DNA of 64,000 nt from Amycolatopsis sp. FDAARGOS 1241 (GCF_016889705.1 NZ_CP069526.1:6820001-6884000); one strand, 5' to 3'; counted from the stretch's first letter, positions 41,576 to 50,155 are shown. The notes: generated by a model from the sequence alone, not told the origin. Translations and numbers: made by a program.

Positions 41576-42748
41576 ATGAGCACGACCCCGGACCCACACG
41601 ATTTCCTCGACCTCGACGCGGCCCTGTCCGAGGAGGAACGGGCCATCCGGGACGCAGTGCGGGACTACGCACGCGACCAGCTTCTCGACCACGTCGCCGA
41701 CTGGTACGAGTCGGGGTCGCTGCCCGCGCGTGACCTCGCGAAGGGCTTTGGCCGGCTCGGCCTGCTGGGCATGCACCTCGAGGGCTACGGCTGCGCCGGC
41801 ACGAGCGCGGTGGCCTACGGCGTCGCGTGCCGGGAGTTGGAGGCGGTCGATTCGGGGCTGCGCAGCTTCGTCTCGGTGCAGGGCTCGCTCGCGATGTTCG
41901 CCATCCACCGCTGGGGCAGCGAAGCGCACCGCCAGGAGTGGCTGCCGAAGATGGCCGCCGGCGAGGCGCTCGGCTGCTTCGGACTCACCGAACCCGACGC
42001 CGGCAGCGACCCGGGCAGCATGCGCACCCGCGCCGTGCGCGACGGCTCCGACTGGGTGCTCACCGGCACGAAGATGTGGATCACCAACGGCACGGTCGCC
42101 GACGTCGCGGTGGTGTGGGCGCAGACCGACGAGGGCATCCGCGGGTTCGTGGTCCCGACGTCGACGCCGGGCTTCACCGCCAACGAGGTGAAGCACAAGC
42201 TGTCGCTGCGCGCGTCGCTCACGGCCGAGCTGGTGCTCGACGGCGTACGGCTGCCCGAGTCTGCGGCCTTCCCCGAGGTGCGTGGCCTGCGCGGTCCGCT
42301 GTCCTGCCTCAACGAAGCCCGCTACGGCATCCTCTTCGGGGTCGTGGGCGCCGCCCGCGCCTGCTACGAAGCCGCGCTGGACTACACGCTCTCGCGCGAG
42401 CAGTTCGGCAAGCCGCTCGCCGGTTTCCAGCTGACCCAGCGCAAACTGGCCGACCTCCTCGTCGAGGTGAACCGCTCCGGCCTGGTGGCGCTGCAGATCG
42501 GCCGGCTCAAGGACGCCGGCTCGCTGCACCACAACCACGTGAGCTTCGGCAAACTCGCAAACGTCCGCTCGGCGCTCGACGTCGCCCGCACCGCGCGGTC
42601 GATGCTCGGCGCCAACGGGATTTCGCTGGAGTACCCGGTGATGCGGCACATGGCGAACCTCGAGACAGTGCTCACGTACGAGGGCACCGAGGAAATGCAC
42701 GCGCTGTCGCTCGGCCAGGCGGTGACGGGCATCGCCGCGTTCCGCTGA
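41576..42748 (+). CDS. acyl-CoA dehydrogenase, glutaryl-CoA dehydrogenase-like
   Basis: A 390-residue flavoenzyme. It has CFGLTEPDAGSDPGSMRTRA (FAD/substrate loop), KMWITNG, the C-terminal REQFGKPLAGFQLTQRKLADL helix and LTYEGTEEMHAL. The Glu in YEGT is at the position of the catalytic base of glutaryl-CoA and related dehydrogenases, and the motif RYGILFG is also characteristic of that group. AGTAGGAGCAG precedes the ATG. No partner genes for lysine or tryptophan breakdown are nearby, so the physiological substrate is not fixed. A strong terminator follows. Confidence 0.85.
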   Translation: MSTTPDPHDFLDLDAALSEEERAIRDAVRDYARDQLLDHVADWYESGSLPARDLAKGFGRLGLLGMHLEGYGCAGTSAVAYGVACRELEAVDSGLRSFVSVQGSLAMFAIHRWGSEAHRQEWLPKMAAGEALGCFGLTEPDAGSDPGSMRTRAVRDGSDWVLTGTKMWITNGTVADVAVVWAQTDEGIRGFVVPTSTPGFTANEVKHKLSLRASLTAELVLDGVRLPESAAFPEVRGLRGPLSCLNEARYGILFGVVGAARACYEAALDYTLSREQFGKPLAGFQLTQRKLADLLVEVNRSGLVALQIGRLKDAGSLHHNHVSFGKLANVRSALDVARTARSMLGANGISLEYPVMRHMANLETVLTYEGTEEMHALSLGQAVTGIAAFR

Positions 42749-42764
42749 TCCACTGAGGACAGCA

Positions 42765-42798
42765 GGCCCGCCGGCACCCCCAGCGCCGGCGGGCCTTT
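42765..42798 (+). terminator. intrinsic terminator after acyl-CoA dehydrogenase
   Basis: A perfect 11-bp stem (GGCCCGCCGGC / GCCGGCGGGCC), a 9-base loop and then TTTCGT on the plus strand. It sits between the dehydrogenase and the converging transketolase genes. Confidence 0.85.
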
Positions 42799-42800
42799 CG

Positions 42801-43682
42801 TCACGCGCGGAAGAAGTCCTTGAGGGACAACGCGATCGAGCCCGCGTCGAGACCGTGCGCCAGGTCGTGGTCGGCGCGCGTGCCGTAGGTGCGCACCTCG
42901 GTGTCGCGCAGTGTGCCCAGGGACAGCAGGCGGTGCGGGACGTCGATGAGCGCTTGGCTCACGTGGTGCGCCGAGGTGCCCTTGAGGTACGGCTCGACGA
43001 GCACGACGTCGGCGACGTCCCCCACCGCGGCGCGCAGGCCCGCGGCGTCGAACGGGCGGATGGTCGACGCGTACAGGACCGTGACGTCGAGGCCTTCGGC
43101 CGCCGCGAGCGCGCGGTCGAGCACCGGCCCGACGGCGAGCACGACTCCGCGCGTGCCGGTGCGGATGCGCTGGAACCCGACACCGAGGTGGGGTTCGGCG
43201 TTCCGGTCCGCCGAGAGCCGCAGGTACACGCGGCTGTCGCCGGGCACCGAGTCGAGGAGCAGGCGCCGGGCTTCGGCCGGGTGGCCGGGCACGTGGACGT
43301 ACCAGCAGGGCAGGGAGTCGATGAGCGCGACGTCGCCCGGTGACTGGTGCGTGCGGCCGTCGGCGGGCATGTCGTAGGACGCGCCGTAGGACACGAGCAC
43401 CGCGCCGGCGTCCTGGTGGCCCAGGTCGAGCTTGATCTGCTCGAACGCGCGCTCGACGAGGAACGCCGAGAAGGTGTGGACGATCGGGCGCAGCCCGGCC
43501 AGTGCGAGGCCCGCGCCGGTGCTCACGAGCAACTGCTCGCGGATGCCGACGTTGACGACCCGGTCCGGGTGGCGGCGTGCCGCGCCGGCGAGCTGGGCGG
43601 CGGAGATGTCGGCCAGGACGACGGCGACGTCCGGGTCGGCGTCCACGATCTCCTCGGCGGTGGCGAGGAACGTTTCGCGCAT
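42801..43682 (-). CDS. transketolase C-terminal subunit
   Basis: A 293-residue pyrimidine-binding plus C-terminal half of a split transketolase (an alternative ATG at 43691 adds three residues). The cofactor-region motif RVVNVGIREQLLVSTGAGLAL contains the conserved Glu that activates thiamine diphosphate. SYDMPADGRTHQSPGD, the C-terminal domain strands VTVLYASTIRPFD and ADVVLVEPY are also seen. It starts 13-16 bases after the N-terminal subunit gene. Two-gene transketolases are frequent in actinobacteria and archaea, and their substrate may differ from classical transketolase. Confidence 0.88.
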   Translation of the reverse strand: MRETFLATAEEIVDADPDVAVVLADISAAQLAGAARRHPDRVVNVGIREQLLVSTGAGLALAGLRPIVHTFSAFLVERAFEQIKLDLGHQDAGAVLVSYGASYDMPADGRTHQSPGDVALIDSLPCWYVHVPGHPAEARRLLLDSVPGDSRVYLRLSADRNAEPHLGVGFQRIRTGTRGVVLAVGPVLDRALAAAEGLDVTVLYASTIRPFDAAGLRAAVGDVADVVLVEPYLKGTSAHHVSQALIDVPHRLLSLGTLRDTEVRTYGTRADHDLAHGLDAGSIALSLKDFFRA

Positions 43683-43697
43683 CGACAGCATCTTTCG

Positions 43698-44384
43698 TCA
43701 GCCCTTCGGTTCGACGACGGCGACCACGGCGAGCGGACGCCCCGGGTGTGCGGTGGTGAACGCTTCGTGGAGCGCCTCGTGGTCGCGGCCGGACACGGTG
43801 CGCGTGGCCCAGCCCTCGACCTCGAAGCGGCGGGCGATGCCGCCGGGCCAGCCGTGCGTCGACGACTGGTTGTCGACGACCACGGTGGTCAGGTTCTCGA
43901 GCCCGAGCCGCGCTCCGACGACGATGGCTTCGGAGCTGGAGCCCTCGTCCAGCTCGGCGTCACCGACGAGCGTCACGACGCGGCCGCCGTACCCGCGGGC
44001 GCGCACGCCGAGCGCAGTGCCGATGGCGATGGGCAAGCCGTGGCCGAGGGAACCGCTGGAGATCTCGACGCCGGGCGCGCGTTTGCGGTCGGGGTGGTGG
44101 CCCAGGCGCGAACGCGCCGACGACCAGTCGGCGAGTTCGCCTTCGCCGAGGAATCCCTTGGCCGCCAGGACGGCGTAGTAGGCCATGGGACCGTGCCCCT
44201 TGGACAGCAGGAAGCGGTCACGGGCCGGGTCGCAGAAGGTCTCGGGCGAGATGGCGAGCACGCGGTCGTAGAGCACCCAGATGACGTCCACTGTGGACTC
44301 GGCGGCGGCCTGGTGCTTGTCGTCGCCCGTCATCAGCGAAATCAGCCGGGGCAGATCCGCGTAACCCGTTGCTGTGGTGGTCAT
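43698..44384 (-). CDS. transketolase N-terminal subunit
   Basis: A 228-residue thiamine-diphosphate-binding half. It has LLSKGHGPMAYYAVLAAKG, GVEISSGSLGHGLPIAIG and the metal/ThDP motif GDAELDEGSSSEA ending in VVVDNQ. The ATG at 44384 is 6 bases after the candidate -10 CACGGT. The promoter has a 19-base spacer with a SoxR-type dyad, and soxR is transcribed away from it. This suggests redox-dependent supply of pentose-phosphate intermediates or NADPH flux; that is inference. Confidence 0.9.
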   Translation of the reverse strand: MTTTATGYADLPRLISLMTGDDKHQAAAESTVDVIWVLYDRVLAISPETFCDPARDRFLLSKGHGPMAYYAVLAAKGFLGEGELADWSSARSRLGHHPDRKRAPGVEISSGSLGHGLPIAIGTALGVRARGYGGRVVTLVGDAELDEGSSSEAIVVGARLGLENLTTVVVDNQSSTHGWPGGIARRFEVEGWATRTVSGRDHEALHEAFTTAHPGRPLAVVAVVEPKG

Positions 44385-44390
44385 GCGTCC

Positions 44391-44431
44391 ACCGTGCAAC
44401 CTCGACCAATGTCTAGGTCAAGCGCTAACCT
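44391..44431. promoter_or_regulatory. SoxR box in a 19-bp-spacer promoter, plus soxR promoter
   Basis: On the minus strand, TTGACC (44421-44416) and CACGGT (44396-44391) are separated by 19 bases, the over-long spacer used by MerR/SoxR activators. The dyad ACCTAGAC-ATTG-GTCGAGGT (44418-44399) fills this spacer, with one mismatch between arms. On the plus strand TAACCT (44426-44431) is the likely soxR -10, 6 bases before its ATG. SoxR bound here would therefore control both directions. Confidence 0.75.
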
Positions 44432-44437
44432 GGACCA

Positions 44438-44899
44438 ATGACGAGGTTGGCGGAACACTTGAGCATCGGACAGGTCGCCGAACGCAGCGGCGTGCCGCAC
44501 ACGGCGCTGCGCTTCTACGAGGACAAGGGGCTCATCTCCTCGGAGCGTTCGGCGGGCAACCAGCGCCGTTACCCGCGCTCGGCGCTGCGGCGGATCGCGT
44601 TCATCCGCGCGGCGCAGCGCGTGGGCCTCTCGCTGGAGGACATCAGCAACGCACTGGCCACCCTGCCCGCCGACCACGCCCCGACGAAGGCCGACTGGGC
44701 CCGTCTTTCCCGCGAGTGGCAGCACGAGCTCGACGCCCGCATCGACGCCCTGCAGCGCCTGCGCGACCGCCTCACGGGCTGCGTCGGGTGCGGGTGCCTG
44801 TCGCTGCGCAGCTGCAGCCTCTACAACGCGGACGACGAACTGGCCCGCTTCGGCCCCGGCGCGAGCAAGCTGCGGCCGGTCTCGGAGGGCGGAATCTGA
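44438..44899 (+). CDS. soxR: redox-sensing [2Fe-2S] MerR-family regulator SoxR
   Basis: A 153-residue MerR-type activator. The winged helix at the N-terminus reads LSIGQVAERSGVPHTALRFY followed by EDKGLISSERSAGNQRRY. The iron-sulfur cysteines are C115, C118, C120 and C126 in CVGCGCLSLRSC, the exact C-x2-C-x-C-x5-C spacing of SoxR. In actinobacteria SoxR senses redox-active metabolites and induces oxidoreductases and exporters. The gene is divergent from split transketolase genes and shares a SoxR-type operator with them. It starts 6 bases after TAACCT, without a ribosome site. Confidence 0.95.
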   Translation: MTRLAEHLSIGQVAERSGVPHTALRFYEDKGLISSERSAGNQRRYPRSALRRIAFIRAAQRVGLSLEDISNALATLPADHAPTKADWARLSREWQHELDARIDALQRLRDRLTGCVGCGCLSLRSCSLYNADDELARFGPGASKLRPVSEGGI

Positions 44900-44939
44900 G
44901 TTGCCCCGCCGCCCCGGGTTGTGGTCTCTGGTCCGTGAC

Positions 44940-45488
44940 ATGAACGAGAAACACCTGACCCGCGTCTCCAAGCGCCTGTCCCGCCACCTCCGCCACGATC
45001 CGGGTTCTCTGGGGCTCGTCCTCGACCCCGCCGGCTGGGTGTCCGTCGACGTGCTGCTGGCGGCCCTGCGGGAGCACGGGTTCGGCGTGACGCGCGCCCA
45101 GCTCGACGAAGTGGTGGCGCGCAACAACAAGCAGCGCTTCAGTTTCGACGAAACCGGCACGCGGATCCGGGCCAACCAGGGCCACAGCGTCGAGGTCGAG
45201 CTGGGGCTGGCAGTGGTCGCGCCACCCGCGATGCTTTACCACGGCACGGCGTCGACGACCGTGCCCGTGATCTTCACCGAAGGCCTGCGGCCCATGCGCC
45301 GCCACGCGGTGCACCTGTCGGCCGACGTCGAAACGGCCCTCAAGGTCGGCGCGCGACACGGCCGTCCGGTGGTGCTGCGAGTCGCCGCGGGCGAAATGGC
45401 CCTGGCCGGGCACGAATTCCAGCGCAGCGACAACGGCGTCTGGCTGACGGCCGAGGTCCCGCCGCCGTACCTGACGCTCGACGGCTGA
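44940..45488 (+). CDS. kptA: RNA 2'-phosphotransferase (Tpt1/KptA family)
   Basis: A 182-residue protein that transfers an RNA 2'-phosphate to NAD+, forming ADP-ribose cyclic phosphate. N-terminal winged-helix lobe: RVSKRLSRHLRHDPGSLGL with the conserved Arg-His-Asp/Arg signature, and RNNKQRFSFDE. C-terminal ADP-ribosyltransferase-like lobe: LYHGTAS, HAVHLSADVETALKVGARHG and the final VWLTAEVPPPYL. Bacteria usually have no 2'-phosphate-generating tRNA splicing, so its natural substrate here is unknown. It follows soxR by 40 bases in the same direction and may be co-transcribed. Confidence 0.9.
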   Translation: MNEKHLTRVSKRLSRHLRHDPGSLGLVLDPAGWVSVDVLLAALREHGFGVTRAQLDEVVARNNKQRFSFDETGTRIRANQGHSVEVELGLAVVAPPAMLYHGTASTTVPVIFTEGLRPMRRHAVHLSADVETALKVGARHGRPVVLRVAAGEMALAGHEFQRSDNGVWLTAEVPPPYLTLDG

Positions 45489-45510
45489 GGAGCCCTTCAC
45501 CGCCGGCCGC

Positions 45511-46086
45511 TCAGTCCCAGTGGCGCCGCGGACGGCCGAGGAGCCGGCGCCCGACGTCCACGAGCTCCCGGCGCAGGCTCTCGTCGTCGAGGTGCGCGAT
45601 GTCGGGCGACCCGCCCGTCATGGCGAGGCCTGTGAGGGTCACCAGTGCCGACACGCGGGACGAGATGTCCGGATCGGGGCCGGCGAGGATGTCGATGAGG
45701 GCGTTCTTGAAGCCCTCCATGCCACGCGTCGAGTTCTCGATGGCGCGGTTGATGCCGGGGTCACTGGAGAACAGCGCGACGAGAACGCGGTGGCGCACCA
45801 CGAGGTCGACGAACCCGTCGAGCAGGTGGTCGACCTGGGCGCCGCGGCGGCGCTGGGTGGCGGCTTCCGACACGAGGGCGTCGAGCTCCCGGATGGCCGG
45901 CGCGGCGACAGCCTCCGTGATCTCCGCTTTCGTCTTGAAGTGGTAGTACACGGCCGCCTTGGTGACCCCGAGCGCGTCGGCGATCATCTGCAGCGACGTG
46001 CCCTCCACGCCGTGTTCGGCGAACAACTTCAGCGCGGTGCCGAGCAGCCGCGTCCGAGTGTCCTCGGCCGGGACGGCGGTAGTCAT
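45511..46086 (-). CDS. TetR-family repressor of the adjacent MMPL exporter
   Basis: A 191-residue TetR protein. The HTH is RLLGTALKLFAEHGVEGTSL, then QMIADALGVTKAAVYYHFKTK, at about residues 12-52. The C-terminal domain is a TetR ligand-binding helical bundle. It is divergent from an MMPL-family transporter, and the space between contains five copies of a TGCCGATCGGC-like dyad. It is therefore very probably the local repressor. GAGGAGGAA lies just upstream of its ATG. Confidence 0.9.
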   Translation of the reverse strand: MTTAVPAEDTRTRLLGTALKLFAEHGVEGTSLQMIADALGVTKAAVYYHFKTKAEITEAVAAPAIRELDALVSEAATQRRRGAQVDHLLDGFVDLVVRHRVLVALFSSDPGINRAIENSTRGMEGFKNALIDILAGPDPDISSRVSALVTLTGLAMTGGSPDIAHLDDESLRRELVDVGRRLLGRPRRHWD

Positions 46087-46126
46087 CGTTCCTCCTCGTC
46101 AAGCGGGGGAAGCGTACGCGACAACC

Positions 46127-46234
46127 TGCCGATCGGCAAACGGAGTTACTTGCCGATCGACAAGTGAATCTCTAGCCGTGCGGCTAGTCACATACTTGCC
46201 GATCGGCTTGGCATCCTCCTTGCCGATCGGCTAG
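46127..46234. promoter_or_regulatory. array of five phased operator dyads
   Basis: Five palindromes: TGCCGATCGGCA (46127-46138), CTTGCCGATCGACAAG (46149-46164), CTAGCCGTGCGGCTAG (46172-46187), CTTGCCGATCGGCTTG (46195-46210) and CTTGCCGATCGGCTAG (46219-46234). Their centres are 24, 23, 23 and 24 bp apart, slightly more than two helical turns. They fill the gap between the TetR gene and the MMPL gene and are the obvious binding sites for this regulator. Confidence 0.85.
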
Positions 46235-46293
46235 CTTCGGGCTCACTGGTTCGTGTGACGGAGGCCCGATCCGGGCGAAACGGAGAAAGACTC

Positions 46294-48462
46294 GTGGCGA
46301 CATTCCTGTACCGGCTGGGCCGGTTGTCGTTCCGGCGCCGCGCCCTCGTCTCGGCCGTGTGGGCAGCCGTGCTGGTGGTGCTCGGCCTCGGGGCGCTCAC
46401 GCTGTCCGGCCGGCTTTCGGACTCGGTGACGATCCCCGGCACGGAGTCGCAGCAGGCGATCGACCGGCTCCAGGAGAAGTTCCCGCAGGCCGCGGCCGGT
46501 GGAGCGCCCGCGCGCGTCGTGATCGCGGCGCCGCCGGGCCACACCGTGACCGACGCCGGAGGCAAGGCCGCGGTCGAGTCGACGGTCGCGAAGCTCAAGA
46601 ACGCGCCCAAGGTCGCGGGGGTTGCCGACCCGTACCAGGCGAAGTCGGTCTCACCCGACGGCCGCGTCGCACTGGCCCAGGTGAGCTACCAGGTCAAGGG
46701 TTTCGAGCTCACGGACAGCGACCGCCAGGCGCTGCTGGACAGCGGCAACGTGGCCGAACAGAGCGGTTTCGAGGTCGAGTTCGGCGGCGACGCGGTGCAG
46801 GCGCTCCCCGAGACCGGCGCGACCGAGGGTCTCGGCGTGGCCGTGGCGGCCGTCGTGCTGATCATCACGTTCGGCTCGCTGCTGGCCGCCGGTATCCCGC
46901 TGCTGACCGCGCTCGTCGGCGTCGGCACCGGCATGGCGGGCATCTACTTCGCCTCCGCCGGGCTCGAGCTGAACTCCAACACTCCGGTGCTCGCGCTGAT
47001 GATCGGGCTCGCCGTCGGCATCGACTACGCGTTGTTCATCGTCTCCCGGTACCGGCACGAGCTCAGCCTGGGGCGGGATCCGGAGGAAGCAGCCGGACGC
47101 GCGGCGGGCACGGCCGGGTCCGCCGTGGTGTTCGCCGGCCTCACCGTGATCATCGCGCTGGCCGGGCTGACCGTCGTCGGCATCCCGTTCCTCGGCCAGA
47201 TGGGCATCGCCGCGGCCGCGACCGTCGCGATCGCCGTGCTCATCGCCCTCACGCTGCTGCCGGCCGTGCTCGGCTTCGCCGGGACGCGGGTGCTCAGCAA
47301 CCGCATCCGCTTGCGCCGCAAGCCCGTCGAGCGGTCACACGGGGAACGCTGGGCGCGGTTCGTGGCCCGCCACCGCCTGCCCGTGCTGCTGACCGCGCTG
47401 GCCGGGCTGATCGTCGTCGCGATCCCGGCGCTGAGCATGCAGCTCGGCCTGCCCAACGACAGCACGGCCGCGCCGGAGTCGACGCAGCGCAAGGCCTACG
47501 ACCTCGTGAGCCGTGGCTTCGGCGCCGGCGCCAACGGCCCGCTGCTCGTCGTGGTCGACACCGGTCCGAACCACGACCCCGAGGGGCTCGAGCAGGCTGT
47601 CGCGGGCATCAGCACGCTGCCGGACGTCGCGGCCGTCACGCCACCGCGCGTCAACGCCGCGGGCGACACCGCGCTGCTGACCGTGATCCCGAAGAGCGGC
47701 CCGAGCAGCGAGCAGACCGAGAACCTCGTGTCGGCGATCCGCGCGCAGTCCGGGCCGCTGCACGAGACGACCGGTGCGAGCCTCGCCGTCACCGGCCAGA
47801 CGGCCGCGAACATCGACGTGTCCGAGAAGCTCTCCGACGCGATGCTCCCCTACCTCGCGTTGATCGTCGGGCTCGCGTTCCTCCTGCTGATGCTGGTGTT
47901 CCGCTCCATCGTGGTGCCGCTCAAGGCGACGCTCGGGTTCCTCGGCTCGGTCGTCGCGACGTTCGGCGCCGTGGTCGCGGTGTTCCAGTGGGGCTGGCTC
48001 ACGGACCTGCTCGGCGTCGAGTCGACCGGCCCGATCATGAGCATGCTGCCGATCCTGCTCATCGGTGTCCTCTTCGGACTCGCGATGGACTACCAGGTGT
48101 TCCTGGTGACGCGGATGCGCGAGGAGCACGTGCACGGTGCCGATCCGCAGGAGGCCATGGTCACCGGCTTCCGGCATGGTTCGCGGGTGGTGACGGCGGC
48201 GGCGCTGATCATGATCAGCGTGTTCGCGGGCTTCGTGCTGGCGGAGTCGACGCTGATCCAGTCGATCGGGTTCGCGTTGGCGTTCGGGGTGCTGGTCGAC
48301 GCGTTCATGATCCGGATGACGATCGTGCCGGCGGTGATGTCACTGCTCGGGCGCGGCGCGTGGTGGCTGCCGCGGAAGCTGCACAAGGTGCTGCCGAACG
48401 TGGACGTCGAGGGCAAAGGCCTCACGAAGGCGCTGGCAGAACGCGAGCCGGTCCGGGTGTGA
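46294..48462 (+). CDS. MMPL-family RND-type exporter
   Basis: A 722-residue transporter with the duplicated RND/MMPL layout: TM1, an external domain of about 150 residues, then five helices, repeated. The first half has the typical GLAVGIDYALFIVSRYRHEL segment, and the second has GLAMDYQVFLVTRMREEH. Both contain the conserved Asp-Tyr pair in TM4 for proton coupling. Relatives export lipids, siderophores or drugs. The GTG at 46294 is preceded by GGAG at 8 bases; a start at 46255 is possible but lacks a ribosome site. Control is by the divergent TetR gene through the five-dyad array. Confidence 0.9.
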   Translation: MATFLYRLGRLSFRRRALVSAVWAAVLVVLGLGALTLSGRLSDSVTIPGTESQQAIDRLQEKFPQAAAGGAPARVVIAAPPGHTVTDAGGKAAVESTVAKLKNAPKVAGVADPYQAKSVSPDGRVALAQVSYQVKGFELTDSDRQALLDSGNVAEQSGFEVEFGGDAVQALPETGATEGLGVAVAAVVLIITFGSLLAAGIPLLTALVGVGTGMAGIYFASAGLELNSNTPVLALMIGLAVGIDYALFIVSRYRHELSLGRDPEEAAGRAAGTAGSAVVFAGLTVIIALAGLTVVGIPFLGQMGIAAAATVAIAVLIALTLLPAVLGFAGTRVLSNRIRLRRKPVERSHGERWARFVARHRLPVLLTALAGLIVVAIPALSMQLGLPNDSTAAPESTQRKAYDLVSRGFGAGANGPLLVVVDTGPNHDPEGLEQAVAGISTLPDVAAVTPPRVNAAGDTALLTVIPKSGPSSEQTENLVSAIRAQSGPLHETTGASLAVTGQTAANIDVSEKLSDAMLPYLALIVGLAFLLLMLVFRSIVVPLKATLGFLGSVVATFGAVVAVFQWGWLTDLLGVESTGPIMSMLPILLIGVLFGLAMDYQVFLVTRMREEHVHGADPQEAMVTGFRHGSRVVTAAALIMISVFAGFVLAESTLIQSIGFALAFGVLVDAFMIRMTIVPAVMSLLGRGAWWLPRKLHKVLPNVDVEGKGLTKALAEREPVRV

Positions 48463-48483
48463 GGCAGGGCGCTGCCGTCCGGT

Positions 48484-48642
48484 TCAGCTGACGAGCCAGA
48501 CGACGGCGCCGCCGATCGCCAGCAGCGCCGCGAGGCCCAGGACGACGGCGATGAACTTGGCCGTCTTCCACGTCGAGTAGACGCCGCCGGCCAGGAAGCC
48601 GCCGAGGGCCAGCAGCAGGATGGCGATCACCTCTTTGCTCAC
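48484..48642 (-). CDS. small membrane protein
   Basis: A 52-residue gene: GTG at 48642, TGA at 48484. It encodes MSKEVIAILLLALGGFLAGG and then, after a short polar loop (VYSTWKTAKF), a second helix IAVVLGLAALLAIGGAVVWL. Third codon positions are almost all G or C, as in real genes here. It is convergent with the MMPL gene and divergent from the metallo-hydrolase. Function unknown. Confidence 0.65.
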   Translation of the reverse strand: MSKEVIAILLLALGGFLAGGVYSTWKTAKFIAVVLGLAALLAIGGAVVWLVS

Positions 48643-48659
48643 GGGGGTTAGCGTGCCAC

Positions 48660-49397
48660 ATGGCCTTCACCCTGACGGTACTGGGCAACGCCACCCCGTA
48701 CCCCCGCCCGGGCAACCCGTGCTCCGGCTACCTGGTCAGACACGGCAGCACCAACATCTGGGTCGACGCCGGTCCCGGCACGCTCGCCGCGCTGCAGGAG
48801 CACACGAGCCCCGACGAGCTCGACGCCGTGTGGGTCTCGCACCTGCACGCCGACCACGTGGCTGACCTGCTGCCCGCCGTGTACGCCCTGCTCTTCGCCG
48901 ACCTGCGGCCGCGCCGGCCGATCCCGCTGTACGGCCCACCTGGTACGGCCGCCCGGATCTCGGCGTTCCTGTCGAACACCGGCCGCGCACCCATCGAGCA
49001 GGCCTTCGCGGTCCACGAACTGCACGACGGCCACCGCGCTCGCATCGGCGACCTGCGCCTCACGTCCGTCTCGGTGGACCACGGCTTCCCCGCGTTCGGC
49101 CTGCGCATCACCGACGGCCGCCGCACCCTGGCCTACTCGGGCGACACCGGCCCCTGCCCTGCGCTGACCCGCCTGGCCGACGGCGCGGACCTGTTCCTGT
49201 GCGAAGCCGACGGCTCGGAACCGTCCACAGTGCACCTCACGCCCGCCGAGGCCGGCCGCGCCGCGGCGGGCGCCGCCCGGCTCGTCCTCACGCACATGAG
49301 CCACACCGTCACCCCCCGCGACGCCGTCACGCAAGCCGCGACCCACTTCCCGGGCCCGGTCGCGTACGCGACGCCGCGCGCGGTGTTCGGCGTCTAG
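48660..49397 (+). CDS. MBL-fold metallo-hydrolase (RNase Z-like group)
   Basis: A 245-residue metallo-beta-lactamase-fold enzyme. The metal motif HLHADHVADL fits HxHxDH, SGDTGPCPAL supplies the bridging Asp, and LTHMSHT the last His. It resembles the ElaC/RNase Z-type or phosphodiesterase branch but lacks obvious tRNA-binding exosite features, so the substrate is unassigned. The ATG is 5 bases after TAGCGT (48649-48654). Its TAG stop is part of a CTAG that became the target-site duplication of the IS481 element next door. Confidence 0.85.
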   Translation: MAFTLTVLGNATPYPRPGNPCSGYLVRHGSTNIWVDAGPGTLAALQEHTSPDELDAVWVSHLHADHVADLLPAVYALLFADLRPRRPIPLYGPPGTAARISAFLSNTGRAPIEQAFAVHELHDGHRARIGDLRLTSVSVDHGFPAFGLRITDGRRTLAYSGDTGPCPALTRLADGADLFLCEADGSEPSTVHLTPAEAGRAAAGAARLVLTHMSHTVTPRDAVTQAATHFPGPVAYATPRAVFGV

Positions 49398-50155
49398 CTG
49401 TGATGTCTGGGTAGGTTGGTCAGCCTGCTGGTGGGTGGCCTGCGGTGGCGCTGTGGGGTCGGTGGCGATTGTCGGCGTGGAGCCAGGCGGGAAGAGCGGC
49501 TCGGCGTGGGGATGCTGGGTTGAAAGTCGGCGTAGGCCCAGCCGTCGGCCAGGGTGCGATGGCAGCGCTCGATCTTGCCGTTGGTCTGGCGCCGGTGGGC
49601 CGGGTGCGCTTGTGGGTGATTCCCAGGGTGGCGCGAGTGTCGCGCCAGGCGAACGAACGGTGGCAGGCGCCGATGTCGGACAGAACGCGTTCGACGGTGT
49701 CGCCGGGGTGGGCGAACCAGGTGACCGCGCGGTGCGACACACCGACGAGCCCGGGTACTCGTGCTCATCGCGGCGGAGACGTTCGCCCGTGACCCGGTCG
49801 ATGTGGCTGAGCCGGTTGATCCGGCAACGGATCAGCACCGCGTGCACGGTCGACGCGGGCACGCCGAGCCGGCCGGGCATCTGCACCGGTTCGAGACGTG
49901 TGCGCCACCGCAACCGAACTATCTCCCCCGGTGATCTGCTCGGACGTCGTGGCCGGGCTGCGATGCGGCCGTGAGGAGTGGCCGGCCGTCCTGGCAGCCC
50001 CTTCGGTCCGGTATCGGTTCGCCCACTTCGCAGCCGTGCGAGGTGAAACCGTGAACACCTTCGCGGCCATGGAACTAAGCCCCCGCCTTGATCGACGACA
50101 ACCCGCGAAGGCTCGCACGCGCACGCGGGGTCAACGCCGCGTTGGCGTGGGACAC
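49394..50155 (-). pseudogene. IS481-family transposase, frame-disrupted
   Basis: Pieces lie in three frames on the minus strand. The N-terminus starts at GTG 50155 with VSHANAALTPRARA. An HTH follows (AAKVFTVSPRTAAKWANRYR), then LGVPASTVHAVLIRCRINRL and SHIDRVTGERLRRDEHEYPG. The C-terminus has TNGKIERCHRTLADGWAYADF, then RRAALPAWLHADN and RLTNLPRHHS, the conserved end of IS481 transposases. At least three frameshifts and loss of part of the DDE core make it non-functional. Its last codon overlaps the stop of the metallo-hydrolase. Confidence 0.82.
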
